The translations under genes were made by a program, and so were the position numbers. A stretch of DNA of 64,000 nt. Source: Strongylocentrotus droebachiensis (Eukaryota > Echinodermata > Echinoidea > Camarodonta > Strongylocentrotidae). The stretch covers positions 434,001 through 498,000 of the forward strand of contig JAVYIG010000038.1 of the NCBI GenBank assembly GCA_035222895.1, written 5' to 3'. The notes under the pieces are model-generated. The model made no database searches. It was not told the DNA's origin and saw nothing but the letters and a program-made list of their open reading frames with translations. Of the stretch, positions 1-9,982 are shown in pieces. Position 1 is the stretch's first letter, and every line of letters begins with the position of its first letter.

Positions 1-27
1 ATTTTTACAAATAGCAGTGAGGGGATG

Positions 28-355
28 TTCTACCACAGCAATAGGCCATTTTCGTAATGTAACCAAATTTAATGCATAAGTGTTTGTGAAGTGCCTCAAT
101 ACAAATTATTTCATTCACCTGATAAGAATAATAGTTTTTCAATAGACAGAATCCGAACTGCATACATAAGTTTTACCAGATTGGACAAACATGATGGCTT
201 GACCTGCATAGCAACACTTAATATACGCAGTTGCATTCTGACTTTTGAAATACTATTATTCCTAACAGGTGAATGAAATAATTTGTATTGAGGCACAAAC
301 ACTTATGCATTAAATTTGGTTACATTACGAAAATGGCCTATTGTTGAGGGTAGAA
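28..355. mobile_element. Hairpin MITE, long terminal inverted repeats
   Basis: The left arm (28 to about 160) reads as the reverse complement of the right arm (about 225-355). Both arms contain the CAATAGGCCATTTTCGTAA core and a TTCATTCACCTG block. The loop is about 65 bp. There is no transposase-like coding potential; the small open frames on the two strands are mirror images of each other. Related half-copies occur near 23500-23620 and 54560-54700, so this is a dispersed family. The superfamily is not assigned because no clean target-site duplication is visible. Confidence 0.85.
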
Positions 356-546
356 TGAGGAACCGTATATTTTGTCCCCTTTCTTTGTCATTTTTTCAGA
401 GTGTTACTGGCTTTACTGCATGCATGTATATCGTCGAGTGCAATCTAAAAGATTTCTTATTGTAGTCAACATGAGCAGTTGAGTACGTTGACACGCATGA
501 TAAGTCGGCGTTCGTCGTGTTCTCGTCCACTCAATCTAAAAGTCCC
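356..546. other. Flank with a solo TIR-like end
   Basis: No gene is seen. The segment ends in AATCTAAAAGTCCCTA (about 530-545), which matches the inverted end of the TIR element at 5652-6724. This looks like one end of another, degraded member of that family. Homology to the 19.8 kb duplicate begins just after it. Confidence 0.45.
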
Positions 547-2835
547 TATTATCCTTACTTAACAAACTTAGAATCTAGAACTTAGAATTTCGAATAAGAC
601 TTTCAGATAATATCTGATGGGTTTCATTCTCCTTTAACACGAACATGATATTTGCTGATTCGTGCTAATGTTCGTCACTTACTTGAAAACACATATAATT
701 TATTGAGTACCAGTAAGGCATGATTTTATGTCTGTTCGCTCGAGAAAAAAAAAGTCAATTTCAGTCGAATTCTGTGATACTCTAGATTTATTTATTAGTC
801 TGTCAGCCTGGTGATGAGCCTATTTGCTGTGTGGTGGGAGTGAATTAGTTTAAGCATGAATTTGCAGTGGAAAACATGTTGCTGACTTTAAAAAATGCAT
901 AAATATCACCCTCTTCAAACTTAAGTCAGTGTGTTAACCAGATTGCCCTTTTCATCTCTTCTCACAGTAAACATCCAAGTTTGACACGAGAAATCGCGAA
1001 CGCTTCAAAGTTGTATCCATCAGCAAATGTTTTCATTTTATGTCGGTTGTCGTCGTGGCAATTACATCAAAGTGGTGAGGAAATCATTAGGAACGTGCCG
1101 TATACTATAGGCAGGGAGGTGAAAGAAAGTAGTAACAACTCTTGTAATTTATTCAAACGCATTCGTGAGTTCTAAAGCGTAACAATGGGATGTGTAACAC
1201 TTTCACTGCGGGGAGGCCAGGCACCAGTTTCACATTTATTACAAAATATTAAATTACCTGCAAACTTTCAGTGTAAATTATAAACTTTATATGAGGATTG
1301 TATTTGGATTCAAACAATTTTGTCAAATTTAGTACTCCGCCCTTCCTATAATTTGTGTGCCAGAGTTGGTAAAAGAAAAATTAGATCCTGACAAAAACTC
1401 TATATTTTTGGATAATGCGCTAATTTGTGCATGTTTTAATGTTCTGTTAACTAATCCATGATTAACAATCTTCAATAACTTTACGTTAACTTTGCTAATG
1501 CGTGTTTTCGCGTGTTTTTTGTATTTTTGCAGTTGGAAAAAAGGTTGAAATTACACAAGTTTGTGTTCGCTTGTTCTACTCATTACACATTCAACAATTG
1601 ATGAGAAATCATTGAAAGGGACAGCGAACAGTTGCTGGGATACCTTTTTCTGATGTAGGAATTCTAAATCCTGAAATTTCGTGCGCTCTTTTATCTCACC
1701 ACCTGGTCAACAGTTGCAGATTAGCGCATAACTTTTCGGCGGCTTGGAGCATGGGGTCAAAGGAAAGCGGCTTGATTCCAATCCTTTCTTTCACCTCTCT
1801 GCTATAGGGAGCTTGAAAAGCTTTAGATCTGTTACTTCTAGTAAACACGAGTCCACATCACGAGTTTCATGATAATAATTATGTGGGACTATACGAGAAC
1901 GCGTGGCATAAAAATTCGTCCCGATTTATATGATGTTACATGCCATATTTAGAATATCAAGGCATTTGAAGAGCCATGCTTTTCAGGGAACATTTTTTTA
2001 TCTTATGTTCTTCCACACTTGCATAATACAATGATGCCACAAATTATTTTTCATGTTATGTCGGTTGTCGTCATGGAAACTACATCAACGTGGTGATAAA
2101 ATCATTAGGAACGTGTCGTATACTATAGGGAGCTTGAACAGCGTTAGATTTGTTACTTCAAGTAAACACGAGTCCACACGAGTTTCACGACATTAATTAT
2201 TTGGGAACATTTTTTATCTCATGTTCTGCCACACTTGCATAATACAATGATGTCACAAATTATTTTTCACCTCATCCCAGAATTCAACCTTCTCTTTAAA
2301 GTAAACACGAGTTTACATCACGAGTTTCACGACAATAATTATTTGGAGAAGAAATCTAGTAATGACAAAAAAAAACTTTATCTTAGTCGCATCCCACTTT
2401 CCGTGAAGAATTGAATCAAACGTACGGAACGTCAGTTAGTCTAAGTGACATTCATCGATATCATCGTTTGAACCTGACGATTTTATGATTGCGTTCGTCT
2501 GTTTCTTCGTCTGATAATTATTTACTAATATTTTCAACGAAACCTACACATGTTAACAGTTCGAATAGCATGTTTCTTCAAGTGATCTAATATTGTCGAC
2601 CGTTAATTTCTTTGCCCAATGTTTATCAGTATCTTCATCTGAACCTAAAGATTTTATCAGTTTTGACTGCGTATTTCTAAGGCTGAAGTTCACACATATC
2701 TTCATGTAAACCTAAGGATTTTACATTTGCTTGCAAGAAGCAGACTTCTTATTTTGTAAAGGTTAGATTGGTTAGCACGTTTTCCAAAATGACCACTACA
2801 TAAAGAATGCACAACTGTAACTGAAATAGTGACGT
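547..2835. repeat. Duplicated 5' flank of receptor 1
   Basis: This stretch matches 19793-21267 in order and on the same strand, apart from insertions and internal repeats. Shared blocks include the CTTAGAATTT/CAGATAATA region, the GTCGGTTGTCGTC block (1042 and 20608) and the block just before receptor 1 (2640-2835 against 21050-21267). Within it, a GTAAACACGAGT segment recurs near 1840, 2160 and 2299, and a TTCCACACTTGCATAATACA segment recurs near 2010 and 2226, showing local tandem duplication. No coding sequence was found. Confidence 0.8.
1112..1801. mobile_element. hAT-like non-autonomous element
   Basis: The 690-bp insert has 18-bp terminal inverted repeats that begin with CAG (CAGGGAGGTGAAAGAAAG on the left, one mismatch on the right). 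It is flanked by a direct CTATAGG repeat (1105-1111 and 1802-1808). The homologous flank at about 20680-20690 has a single uninterrupted CTATAAGGAGCTTG site, which serves as an empty site. CAG ends and a 7-8 bp target duplication are typical of hAT elements. No transposase reading frame is present. Confidence 0.8.
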
Positions 2836-2968
2836 TAAAAGACTAAAATAACGCATTTTGCTCGTACTATAATACCGAAGCCAACAAGGTCTTGCTACGA
2901 GTTGGAAAGCCTTGCGGGTTTGTTCCATATAATTATCTTCAAGCAATCGTATCAAGTTAGACAATATC

Positions 2969-3997
2969 ATGGCCGAAATAACCAACAGCTCAAATTATTC
3001 TGCCGGACAGAACAAAAGTTCAACCATCAACAACGTCGATGTAGCTCGACTGTTCTGCTTGCAGTTTGCTTTCGTGATCGAAGTGACTCTCAACATTTTC
3101 ATCGTCGCAGTCCTTGCAAGTGATCGCGACATCGATTTCATTCAGATCGACAAATATCTCTACAAACTTCTCGCTTATCAAGATATCGTGTTGTCACTCT
3201 TGTACAACGTCTTCAGTTCTGCATTAATTTTGGGCCAGTATTTTCATATCGATGCTGATGCCTGCATGGCGTTTGGGCCCACGTGTTTCTTTTGTTTTCA
3301 TCTGTCTGCCTGGATATTATGTGCAGTTGCTTTGAACAAATTCCTCTTCATCAAGTATCCTTTGAGGTACTACAGCATGGTGACAAAGCGTCGAGTGAAA
3401 GGGTTTCTAGTTGCAGGCGGGATTTTCTCCCTAGGTGTAATTGGTGTTTTACCCTTTGAGGGTTTTCCATTTGCGGACATTGGTCGTTGTTCTGTATCTG
3501 GTCTTTTGCGATCTGTTGACAGAATCACCACATCTGGCCTATTTTTCTACATCGTTTTCCTCTTTCTCGATTTCTCTATACCCATCGTCGCAACAGTCCT
3601 ACTAAACTGTGCACTTATTACCGTGGCCGTGAAACAGGCTAGGTCAAATCGTCGGGTAGCGGTGATGGTTCCTACTCAACCTGACCAAAGTAAAAAGGAA
3701 ACTCGAGCCGAACGTGATCGGAACCGTGTTAAACGCAGAGGCCTTCTAAACGTTCTTTACCTTCTAAACACAGCCTCAATTATACTTATTTCGACGGGTA
3801 TACTTTGTTGTATTTTCTTCTTTCAGCCAGGAAATGTGAGCTATAAGGCAGTTCTATTTGCATGTGATATTCCAACGCTGTTGTGGTTAAGTAAAGTTGG
3901 TGTTCTGATAATCAGCGATGTGAAGATGCGAAAAGCAGCCACAAAATATTTATCGGTAACAAGCTGTAAGCTAAACGTTACAGGCCTACAAGTTTGA
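2969..3997 (+). CDS. Class-A-like orphan GPCR (receptor 1), single exon
   Basis: An intact 342-residue, intronless seven-transmembrane receptor, presumably at the plasma membrane. Visible class-A landmarks are Asn42 (TM1), Asp72 (TM2), Cys99 with Cys174 for the extracellular disulfide, the PLRYY stretch after TM3, and Pro205 (TM5). The N-terminus has three N-glycosylation sequons (Asn6, Asn9, Asn15). The usual D/E-R-Y is Asn-Lys-Phe (123-125), TM6 has no CWxP, and the NPxxY position reads LIISD (about 313-317). Loop 3 is strongly basic (RNRVKRR). It is a paralog of the gene at 9983-11002, sharing LNKF, KRRGLLNV and GVLIISDV. Ligand and G-protein coupling cannot be inferred. It resembles the lineage-specific receptor expansions known from sea urchins, but a database match is needed. 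The first in-frame Met gives a plausible short extracellular N-terminus. Confidence 0.9.
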   Translation: MAEITNSSNYSAGQNKSSTINNVDVARLFCLQFAFVIEVTLNIFIVAVLASDRDIDFIQIDKYLYKLLAYQDIVLSLLYNVFSSALILGQYFHIDADACMAFGPTCFFCFHLSAWILCAVALNKFLFIKYPLRYYSMVTKRRVKGFLVAGGIFSLGVIGVLPFEGFPFADIGRCSVSGLLRSVDRITTSGLFFYIVFLFLDFSIPIVATVLLNCALITVAVKQARSNRRVAVMVPTQPDQSKKETRAERDRNRVKRRGLLNVLYLLNTASIILISTGILCCIFFFQPGNVSYKAVLFACDIPTLLWLSKVGVLIISDVKMRKAATKYLSVTSCKLNVTGLQV

Positions 3998-4167
3998 TGC
4001 TGCCACCAGCAAGCGATTTTTGCAAATCCTTAAGTGCTAAGACTTGATCAAGAGTTATTCAACCGAATAAGAGAGAAATATAGATAATATAAATAATTAC
4101 GATTGCGAATCCGAGCTACAACTTGCTTTTCAGTATACTTTATCGTTATCATTTTCACTGTCATTAT
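3998..4167. other. Receptor 1 3' flank
   Basis: Non-coding sequence after the receptor 1 stop. It matches 21467-21612 closely (GATGCTGCC, AGCAAGCG and ATTATTCAACC blocks), so the 3' flank was duplicated together with the receptor tail. No clear polyadenylation signal is seen close to the stop. Confidence 0.7.
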
Positions 4168-5572
4168 GCAAATCAATTCAATTTTATTTCACATCTCTTT
4201 AAAAACACCTCAAAAGATATACAAACAAATCAGTATAAATTAAAACAATATAAATATAAAAACATTCATTGACATGGTACTGTAAAAGAAGGATGAAGGG
4301 TGGTGGATGCGAGGGATCAACAAAGGCCATTGGCCATTCAAGGTTGATCCCCTATATTACCACCTTCAAGAGAAATACATTATACAAAATATAAATAATA
4401 AAAACAAACAAACAAACAAACAGATAATATAACATAGCATAATCACATAAAAAACACAACATAACTATTTACATAAATCACATAAAAGGCAATTAGATCA
4501 AATAAAACTACTCACAATTATATTTTATTTTGTCCTGAATACAAGAACATTGGATATTTCTTTTAATACATTTGGTAACTCATTCCAAAGCTGTGGGCCT
4601 TCAAAACTTACTGTGGTTCTTGAAAAGTTAAAATTATAAAAAGGTACATACATTCTATTGGAATTTCTTGTTTTACACTTATTGATGTTGCTATTATAAT
4701 CAAAATAGTCATGAAAGTTATTTGGTAACAGTTGTTTAGAATAAGAAAACATAAACGATGCTAGTTGTAATTTATTTATATCAAAAATGTTCAATATTTT
4801 TAACTTTTTAAATAATTGTTGGGTATGTGTTAAATAGTTTGATTTGGTAATTGCTCGTATTGCACGTTTCTGTAGTAAAAACAATTGTTGTAATGAATAA
4901 AATGAGACCCAAACAATATTAGAATACATAAGATGTGATAGAATCATACAGATATACAAATTTGTTAAAATCTCCAGTGATAAAATGTGTTTTAAAATAG
5001 TAAAGACTCCAATGGATTTAGATATTTTTAAAGCAATGTAATTAACATGTTCCTTCCAGTTCAAGTTTTCGTCAATGATTACGCCAAGAAATTTAGTACT
5101 GGTTTCTCTCTTTATACTTAGATCATTAAGTTTAATATTTATTTCATTATCTTGTATTCTACAATTCCTACTCTTAAAGATCATATAACATGTTTTATCG
5201 CGATTAATGTAGAGTTTATTGGCTGTAAACCAAGTTTTTATGTTTTTCATTTCTGAATTCAATAGATTATTTAATGCAACTGGGTCTTTACCTGATAAAA
5301 ATAAACTTGTGTCATCTGCAAATAAAATTACTGATAAAACATTGCTAACATATTGCAGATCATTAATATAAAGGAAACATAAAGGGGGCCGGAATTAGAT
5401 CCCTGAGGTACACCTACTGAAATACTTTTATATTCTGAATTAAAATTATCAACGCTTACATATTGCTTCCTATTGCACAAATAACTTTCAAACCACTGTA
5501 TTGCATTTCCCATTATTCAATAATATTTCAGTTTGTTTAGTAAAATTGAATGGTCAATACAGTATCTTCATC
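4168..5572 (-). mobile_element. 5'-truncated LINE (CR1/jockey-like), one frameshift
   Basis: Read on the - strand, this carries the C-terminal half of a non-LTR reverse transcriptase. It shows a D-H-S-I-L-L block, GVPQGS (about 5435), an FADDTSLF catalytic box (about 5316), and the downstream thumb and C-terminal region as an open frame of 245 codons (4525-5262). A one-base slip in the C-run near 5388 separates GVPQGS from the YINDL/FADD frame. The 3' end contains an (AAAC)n-rich stretch near 4405. The equivalent place in the duplicated flank (about 21612) is empty, so it landed after the duplication or was lost from the other copy. The high retention of coding frame suggests a fairly young insertion. 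Confidence 0.85.
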
Positions 5573-5651
5573 AATACTTCATCAATACTATACAATCATC
5601 AGACTGTGTGAATCATTAGGTACGGGGGTTCGAGTTCCTGCTATAGCATTA
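5573..5651 (+). repeat. Old SINE-like fragment (left part)
   Basis: It contains GTACGGGGGTTCGAGTTCC, a B-box-like sequence. It continues after the TIR element at 6725. The uninterrupted counterpart is at about 21635-21840. Confidence 0.5.
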
Positions 5652-6724
5652 GGGACTTTTAGATTATTTCTGCACGTCGTCATAGTTGACTGCTACGTGT
5701 GACATCCTTTTAAGGCGATGTGACGTCACATTTCCTTAAAGTGGAAATTCAAAGAAAATTACAAATATGTCAATTAATGTATCACTAGACACTGGTAAGC
5801 TAACAGATGGCCATCGTACAAGTTTTAGGTCAACTACATATCGGGTGATTTATAAATATAAAAATACAACCACCTCCATAGCAGCTGGGATATACGAGAG
5901 ATTCGCCAGAAAAATAACGATGTTGTAATGACGTCACAATATGGACCAATACTGCCTAAGCAGACGACATCCCATAAAGAATGAACATAATTGCAAAGCT
6001 ATTATTTGTCAAATTATAATGAGTTTAGTGTATGTGATGGCATTTCAAACCATTCAAAAGGGGATATGAAACCGATTCTGATAACTAATATCTTTTGTTT
6101 GTAAATACACAGGATAGGGGTTAATTAACAATCAAAGAAACCAGACTTTCAAATTGAACCCCCCCCCCCCGGAATGATATTAAGGACGGCATTTGTTCCC
6201 TCTTGAAACGCCGAACATACCGTGGTGTGTGCAGCTGAATATACAATGGCGTCTTATTTTGTTTACAAGCGACAGATTCCTTTATTTTTGTATCGCTGCA
6301 TTTGTCATCAAAATAAAAACATGCGCGGGGTTTGGAGTGAGGCAATAGATTATACATTTAGCCTGACGGTAGTGAAGAGAAAGAACTCAAGAGAAGATGA
6401 AAAAACAGGCACTGAAAATGTGTAAGATGTCATTGGACATCGTCTGCTTGTGCAAATCATGTCCATACTGTGATGTCACACATCTCAGCAGCGTTCGGAG
6501 AGCTCTTCAGGTGCTATGCCGGGGCTGTATTTAAGCGTTTTGTAATTTATAATAATCATTACTTCGCATGTTTCCAAGCATTGAATTTTGATAACCTTGT
6601 CGAACCAAAGTTTCAACTTTGTAATAATGAAAATAAAGTTAGTTTTTAAAATCAATGAATATCTACTTTAAAAGGATGTCACACGTAGCAGTCCACTATA
6701 TCGGCGTGCAAATCTAACAGTCCC
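5652..6724. mobile_element. TIR transposon, non-autonomous, TA-flanked
   Basis: A 1073-bp insert with inverted terminal repeats of about 60 bp. The left end GGGACTTTTAGATT is mirrored by AATCTAACAGTCCC on the right, and both arms share a block with GACTGCTACGTGTGACATCC or its reverse complement. It is flanked by TA (5650-5651 and 6725-6726), as in Tc1/mariner-type elements. The duplicated flank at about 21680 lacks it. Open frames inside are short and lack a recognisable transposase. Confidence 0.85.
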
Positions 6725-7560
6725 TATTATTTTCCTGTGGCAAAAGTCCGCAAAGCCTCAGTTAACATTTGCCACTCTTCACCCAGGTGAGGTAAATGTG
6801 TACCTGTTAGAAAAAAGTTCATTAGATGCTTGAGCTGCTCGGCTAAAACCGAGGTAAAATACTTGTATTGAGCACAGTACAGAATTAAACTGACAGAAGC
6901 GAGTGGTCAAAGCCGGCTAATTCCGTAATACGATTGCCAGTCCAAATTTGTCTTTAGTGTTCATTCAACCTGAATGACTAAATAATACAATAAATTAAAT
7001 TAACTTACGTTGACAACGATGAACATTTTCTTGTTTTACGATCATTCATCTATTAATCATTTAAATTGATATTATCATGGACATTTTGGAATAATTAAAT
7101 TAATGTAGGCCTATTTATTGTTATAGTTGATTTTTAATGTCAAATATCCATTCAAATGTATAATGCATGTATTATTTCAATAGTCGCTACAATGTAAATA
7201 ATTCCACTTAGATTTTAATTACGACATGCGATCGCTTTAATAAATACCATTTTGAATTGCACTGGTCTTTTGTATGATTATCAGGAGTCAAGAGAAGAAG
7301 GTGGGATGTTAAGAATTCAACATTTATTACAGACGCCAGAAGCGGTGGAGGGGTGGAGGGGGGGGGGGGGGGGGGAGATGCAGTGGAGTGGGCCATCGTT
7401 ATACATTGTAGGTGGTGGTAGAATCGATTTTTTTTTTGATGCCTCAACGCCCCCCCCCCCCCCCCCCGTTTCGTTTTTAGATTTTTCATGCCATCATTCA
7501 GAATAAATCTGGCTGGCATCGTGTGAAGAGTGAATCATTTTTTATATTTTCCGCTCAGTC
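6725..7560. repeat. Duplicated 3' flank of receptor 1, first part
   Basis: This matches 21680-22480 in order: the TTTGCCACTCTTCACCCAGG SINE-derived block, the GCTCGGCTAAAACCGAGG stem, and the CGATCGCTTTAATAAATAC block. It includes poly-G (about 7358-7374) and poly-C (about 7451-7467) runs, also poly-G/C in the copy. No gene is seen. Confidence 0.75.
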
Positions 7561-7658
7561 GCCATGTGACTTTACACTACTTAAAATACAAAACAGTATA
7601 ATTATTCAAAAACAGGCCCAAGGAAAGTCTTTAGAAAGAAAACCAAATGCGGTGACTT

Positions 7659-7694
<36 letters not shown>

Positions 7695-7970
7695 CGTGTG
7701 TGTGTGTGTGTGTGTGTGTAATTGGGTTTTTACAGACGTGTATCAATCGGAGACCCCGTCCCAAGAGGGTAAAATGGGCCAATTCACGATTGATGTATCT
7801 CAGGGCGACGATCTGTCACCTTAAAGAAAGATTTATACCGACGATACATCTTCTAGCTGCGACTTTAGTGTTACTTGTAAGCGACTGAAAAGACCCGCGT
7901 CCATAATCGTCCCGATATTGTGACATTTTAATTCGGGAGAAATGTTCCGAGTATTAACCTTTACTTTCGA
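7443..7970. repeat. Three-copy flank block (copy 1)
   Basis: This block recurs at about 8727-9160 in tandem and in part at about 22376-22590. Shared pieces are GATGCCTCAACG, AAATCTGGCTGGCATC, GAAAGTCTTTAGAAAGA and ATCGGAGACC. It contains a TG microsatellite (about 7660-7720) that the other copies lack. Confidence 0.8.
7660..7720. repeat. (TG)n microsatellite
   Basis: An almost pure TG dinucleotide run with a short CGTGCG interruption. The 8.7 kb and 22.5 kb copies of the surrounding block do not have it, so it expanded in this copy. Confidence 0.95.
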
Positions 7971-7999
7971 TATACACTCATGATATCTCCATCACACGA

Positions 8000-8726
8000 T
8001 CCGCGCATTAATCACCATCCACGTTTAAATCCAACTTACCAAATACCGGTAAAGAACAATATTCAATATTAAAAAAACAGAGAATCTTTGAATTGTAGGT
8101 GTACAGTGGATAACAATCAACAATAAAGATCTTTATTGAGCATCTGACAACTGAATCAAGAATGAAAAGAATCGAAAAACATTAATTCTACCACACACAA
8201 AAATCATTCTTTAACTATAACTTCATTCTATACTTATATGGCATTGTACAGATAGTAAAATAAATTACAAACCTTTTAAAACAAGAATTGTTGTCATGCT
8301 AAATGTCATTTTACATAACAGGCAAAACGACAAAGTATATTGAATGATACCACACGGCATTTGTCAGTTTGCTATAAACGTATTGGAGTGCAACATCCGT
8401 CAAATTTAAAAGACATTTCATAGAAACACGATTTATTGTCGAAATAACCAAAGATTTCTCTACCAACAGGCCTGGTTAATAATGACATATACATGTAGCT
8501 AAATAGTAAACAAGATACTTTCCAATATATATATATAATCTTAAGATAACATTATAAAAAAGATGATTACATATCTCACCTGTTTATGATCCAATTCAAA
8601 CTAATAGATACTACATGGACCTTCAAATTATGAATTAATACTAATCTACTTGAAGAGCATCTTTTAGGTATTCATGTGAATATCATAATGATATTAATTA
8701 AAAGGAAAGAAAGGGGAAAGTTAATG
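8000..8726. other. Unassigned intergenic stretch
   Basis: AT-rich sequence between the two tandem flank blocks. I see no open frame of interest, no inverted repeat and no element ends. Confidence 0.6.
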
Positions 8727-9160
8727 CCTCAACGGGCCCCCTGTTCGTTTTTAGAATTGTCATGCCATCCTTCATAATAAATCTGGCTGGCATCGTGTGA
8801 AGAATGAATCATTTTCGATATTGTCCGCTCAGTCTCCATGTGACTTTACGCTACTTAAAATACAAAACAATATAATTATTCAAAAACAGGCAGAAGGAAA
8901 GTCTTTAGAAAGATAACCAAACGCGGTGACTTTGGTATCGGAGACCCCGTCTTCGTACCTCGAGGAGGAAATGGCGTACCTCAGGGCGACGATCTGGTAC
9001 CTCCAAGAAAGATTATACTGACGATACATCTACCGGCTGCGACTTACGTGTTACTGTCTTGCAAGCGACTGAAAATATTCTCATCCATAATCGTCCCGAT
9101 ATTGTGAAATTTTAATTCCGAAGAAATGTTCGAGTGTTACCTTTACTTTCGATAAACTGT
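8727..9160. repeat. Three-copy flank block (copy 2)
   Basis: Tandem, diverged duplicate of 7443-7970 on the same strand, about 1.3 kb downstream. It lies between receptor 1 and receptor 2 and probably dates from growth of the receptor cluster. It has no long poly-C run: GGGCCCCC replaces it. Confidence 0.8.
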
Positions 9161-9982
9161 TTCTTCCCAATATCATCTGTCACTCAATGCCATAGCTTAT
9201 GGTATTGAGCGTTAATTGGATGGAATACTAGAAATGGGCGTCCAATCATTTGCTAACTGTGATCATACTACACACATTTTCATTATGAACTATCCTGTCC
9301 ATTGGCTCGTATTTCACTGTCACTCTCTTTAATGATAAAGTCATTAAATCTACAATCATTCAGGAAATGACTGTCCGATGCTGCGGTGTCCTGAGCTCTA
9401 TTATTCGACATCGAGCAATAGATGCTTAAAGACTTAGAGAGTGGACAGTTCTAGACGGCTAAATTCTCGTTTTAACTCAAACCCTTACGAAGGGTTTACA
9501 ACAGGTTCTGAGTGTCCATAATTATTATGCTAGCTTTGGAAGTCATTTTGATCGATGAGGTAACTATATTTCAGCGACTGTGACTTTGTTCGTCATTTAA
9601 AGACACAATCACCAACTGGATATCACCCGTTTACTAGTCGTTCTGACTCACTTCGCAGTTGAACACATTCTACCAACGATTACTTCATGGTATCACAGAA
9701 TTTCACGCATGGGGAAAACTTAGGCAGAACATGGACTTCATGGTCAACGGTCATCGTTGATACAGTTTTCCTGGCTGGACACTGTCAGGTATGTTTGTTT
9801 AGCTACCTGACCTTATTTCCTTTGGCCTTATTATCTGACACTCCAGGTCTTTACAAGTAATTCGAGGGGACGGATTTCATATAAGCATTATCGGAATGAA
9901 TTTACCTAAAGATATTTAGGACTGGAATTGAACAGACGCTCTTAGTAGTAGTTATCGTAAAGCCTTCAGGAACGTTATAACT
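9161..9982. other. Upstream region of receptor 2
   Basis: Non-coding sequence before the second receptor. No convincing TATA box or other core promoter motif could be placed, and no transposon ends were seen. Confidence 0.5.

Noticed and set aside
91-302. Two similar small proteins on opposite strands
   Set aside because: They are mirror translations of the hairpin MITE arms.
3807-3826. Splice acceptor inside receptor 1 (pyrimidine tract then TTTCAG)
   Set aside because: The reading frame is open across it, the protein aligns through it with the paralog, and no matching donor is needed.
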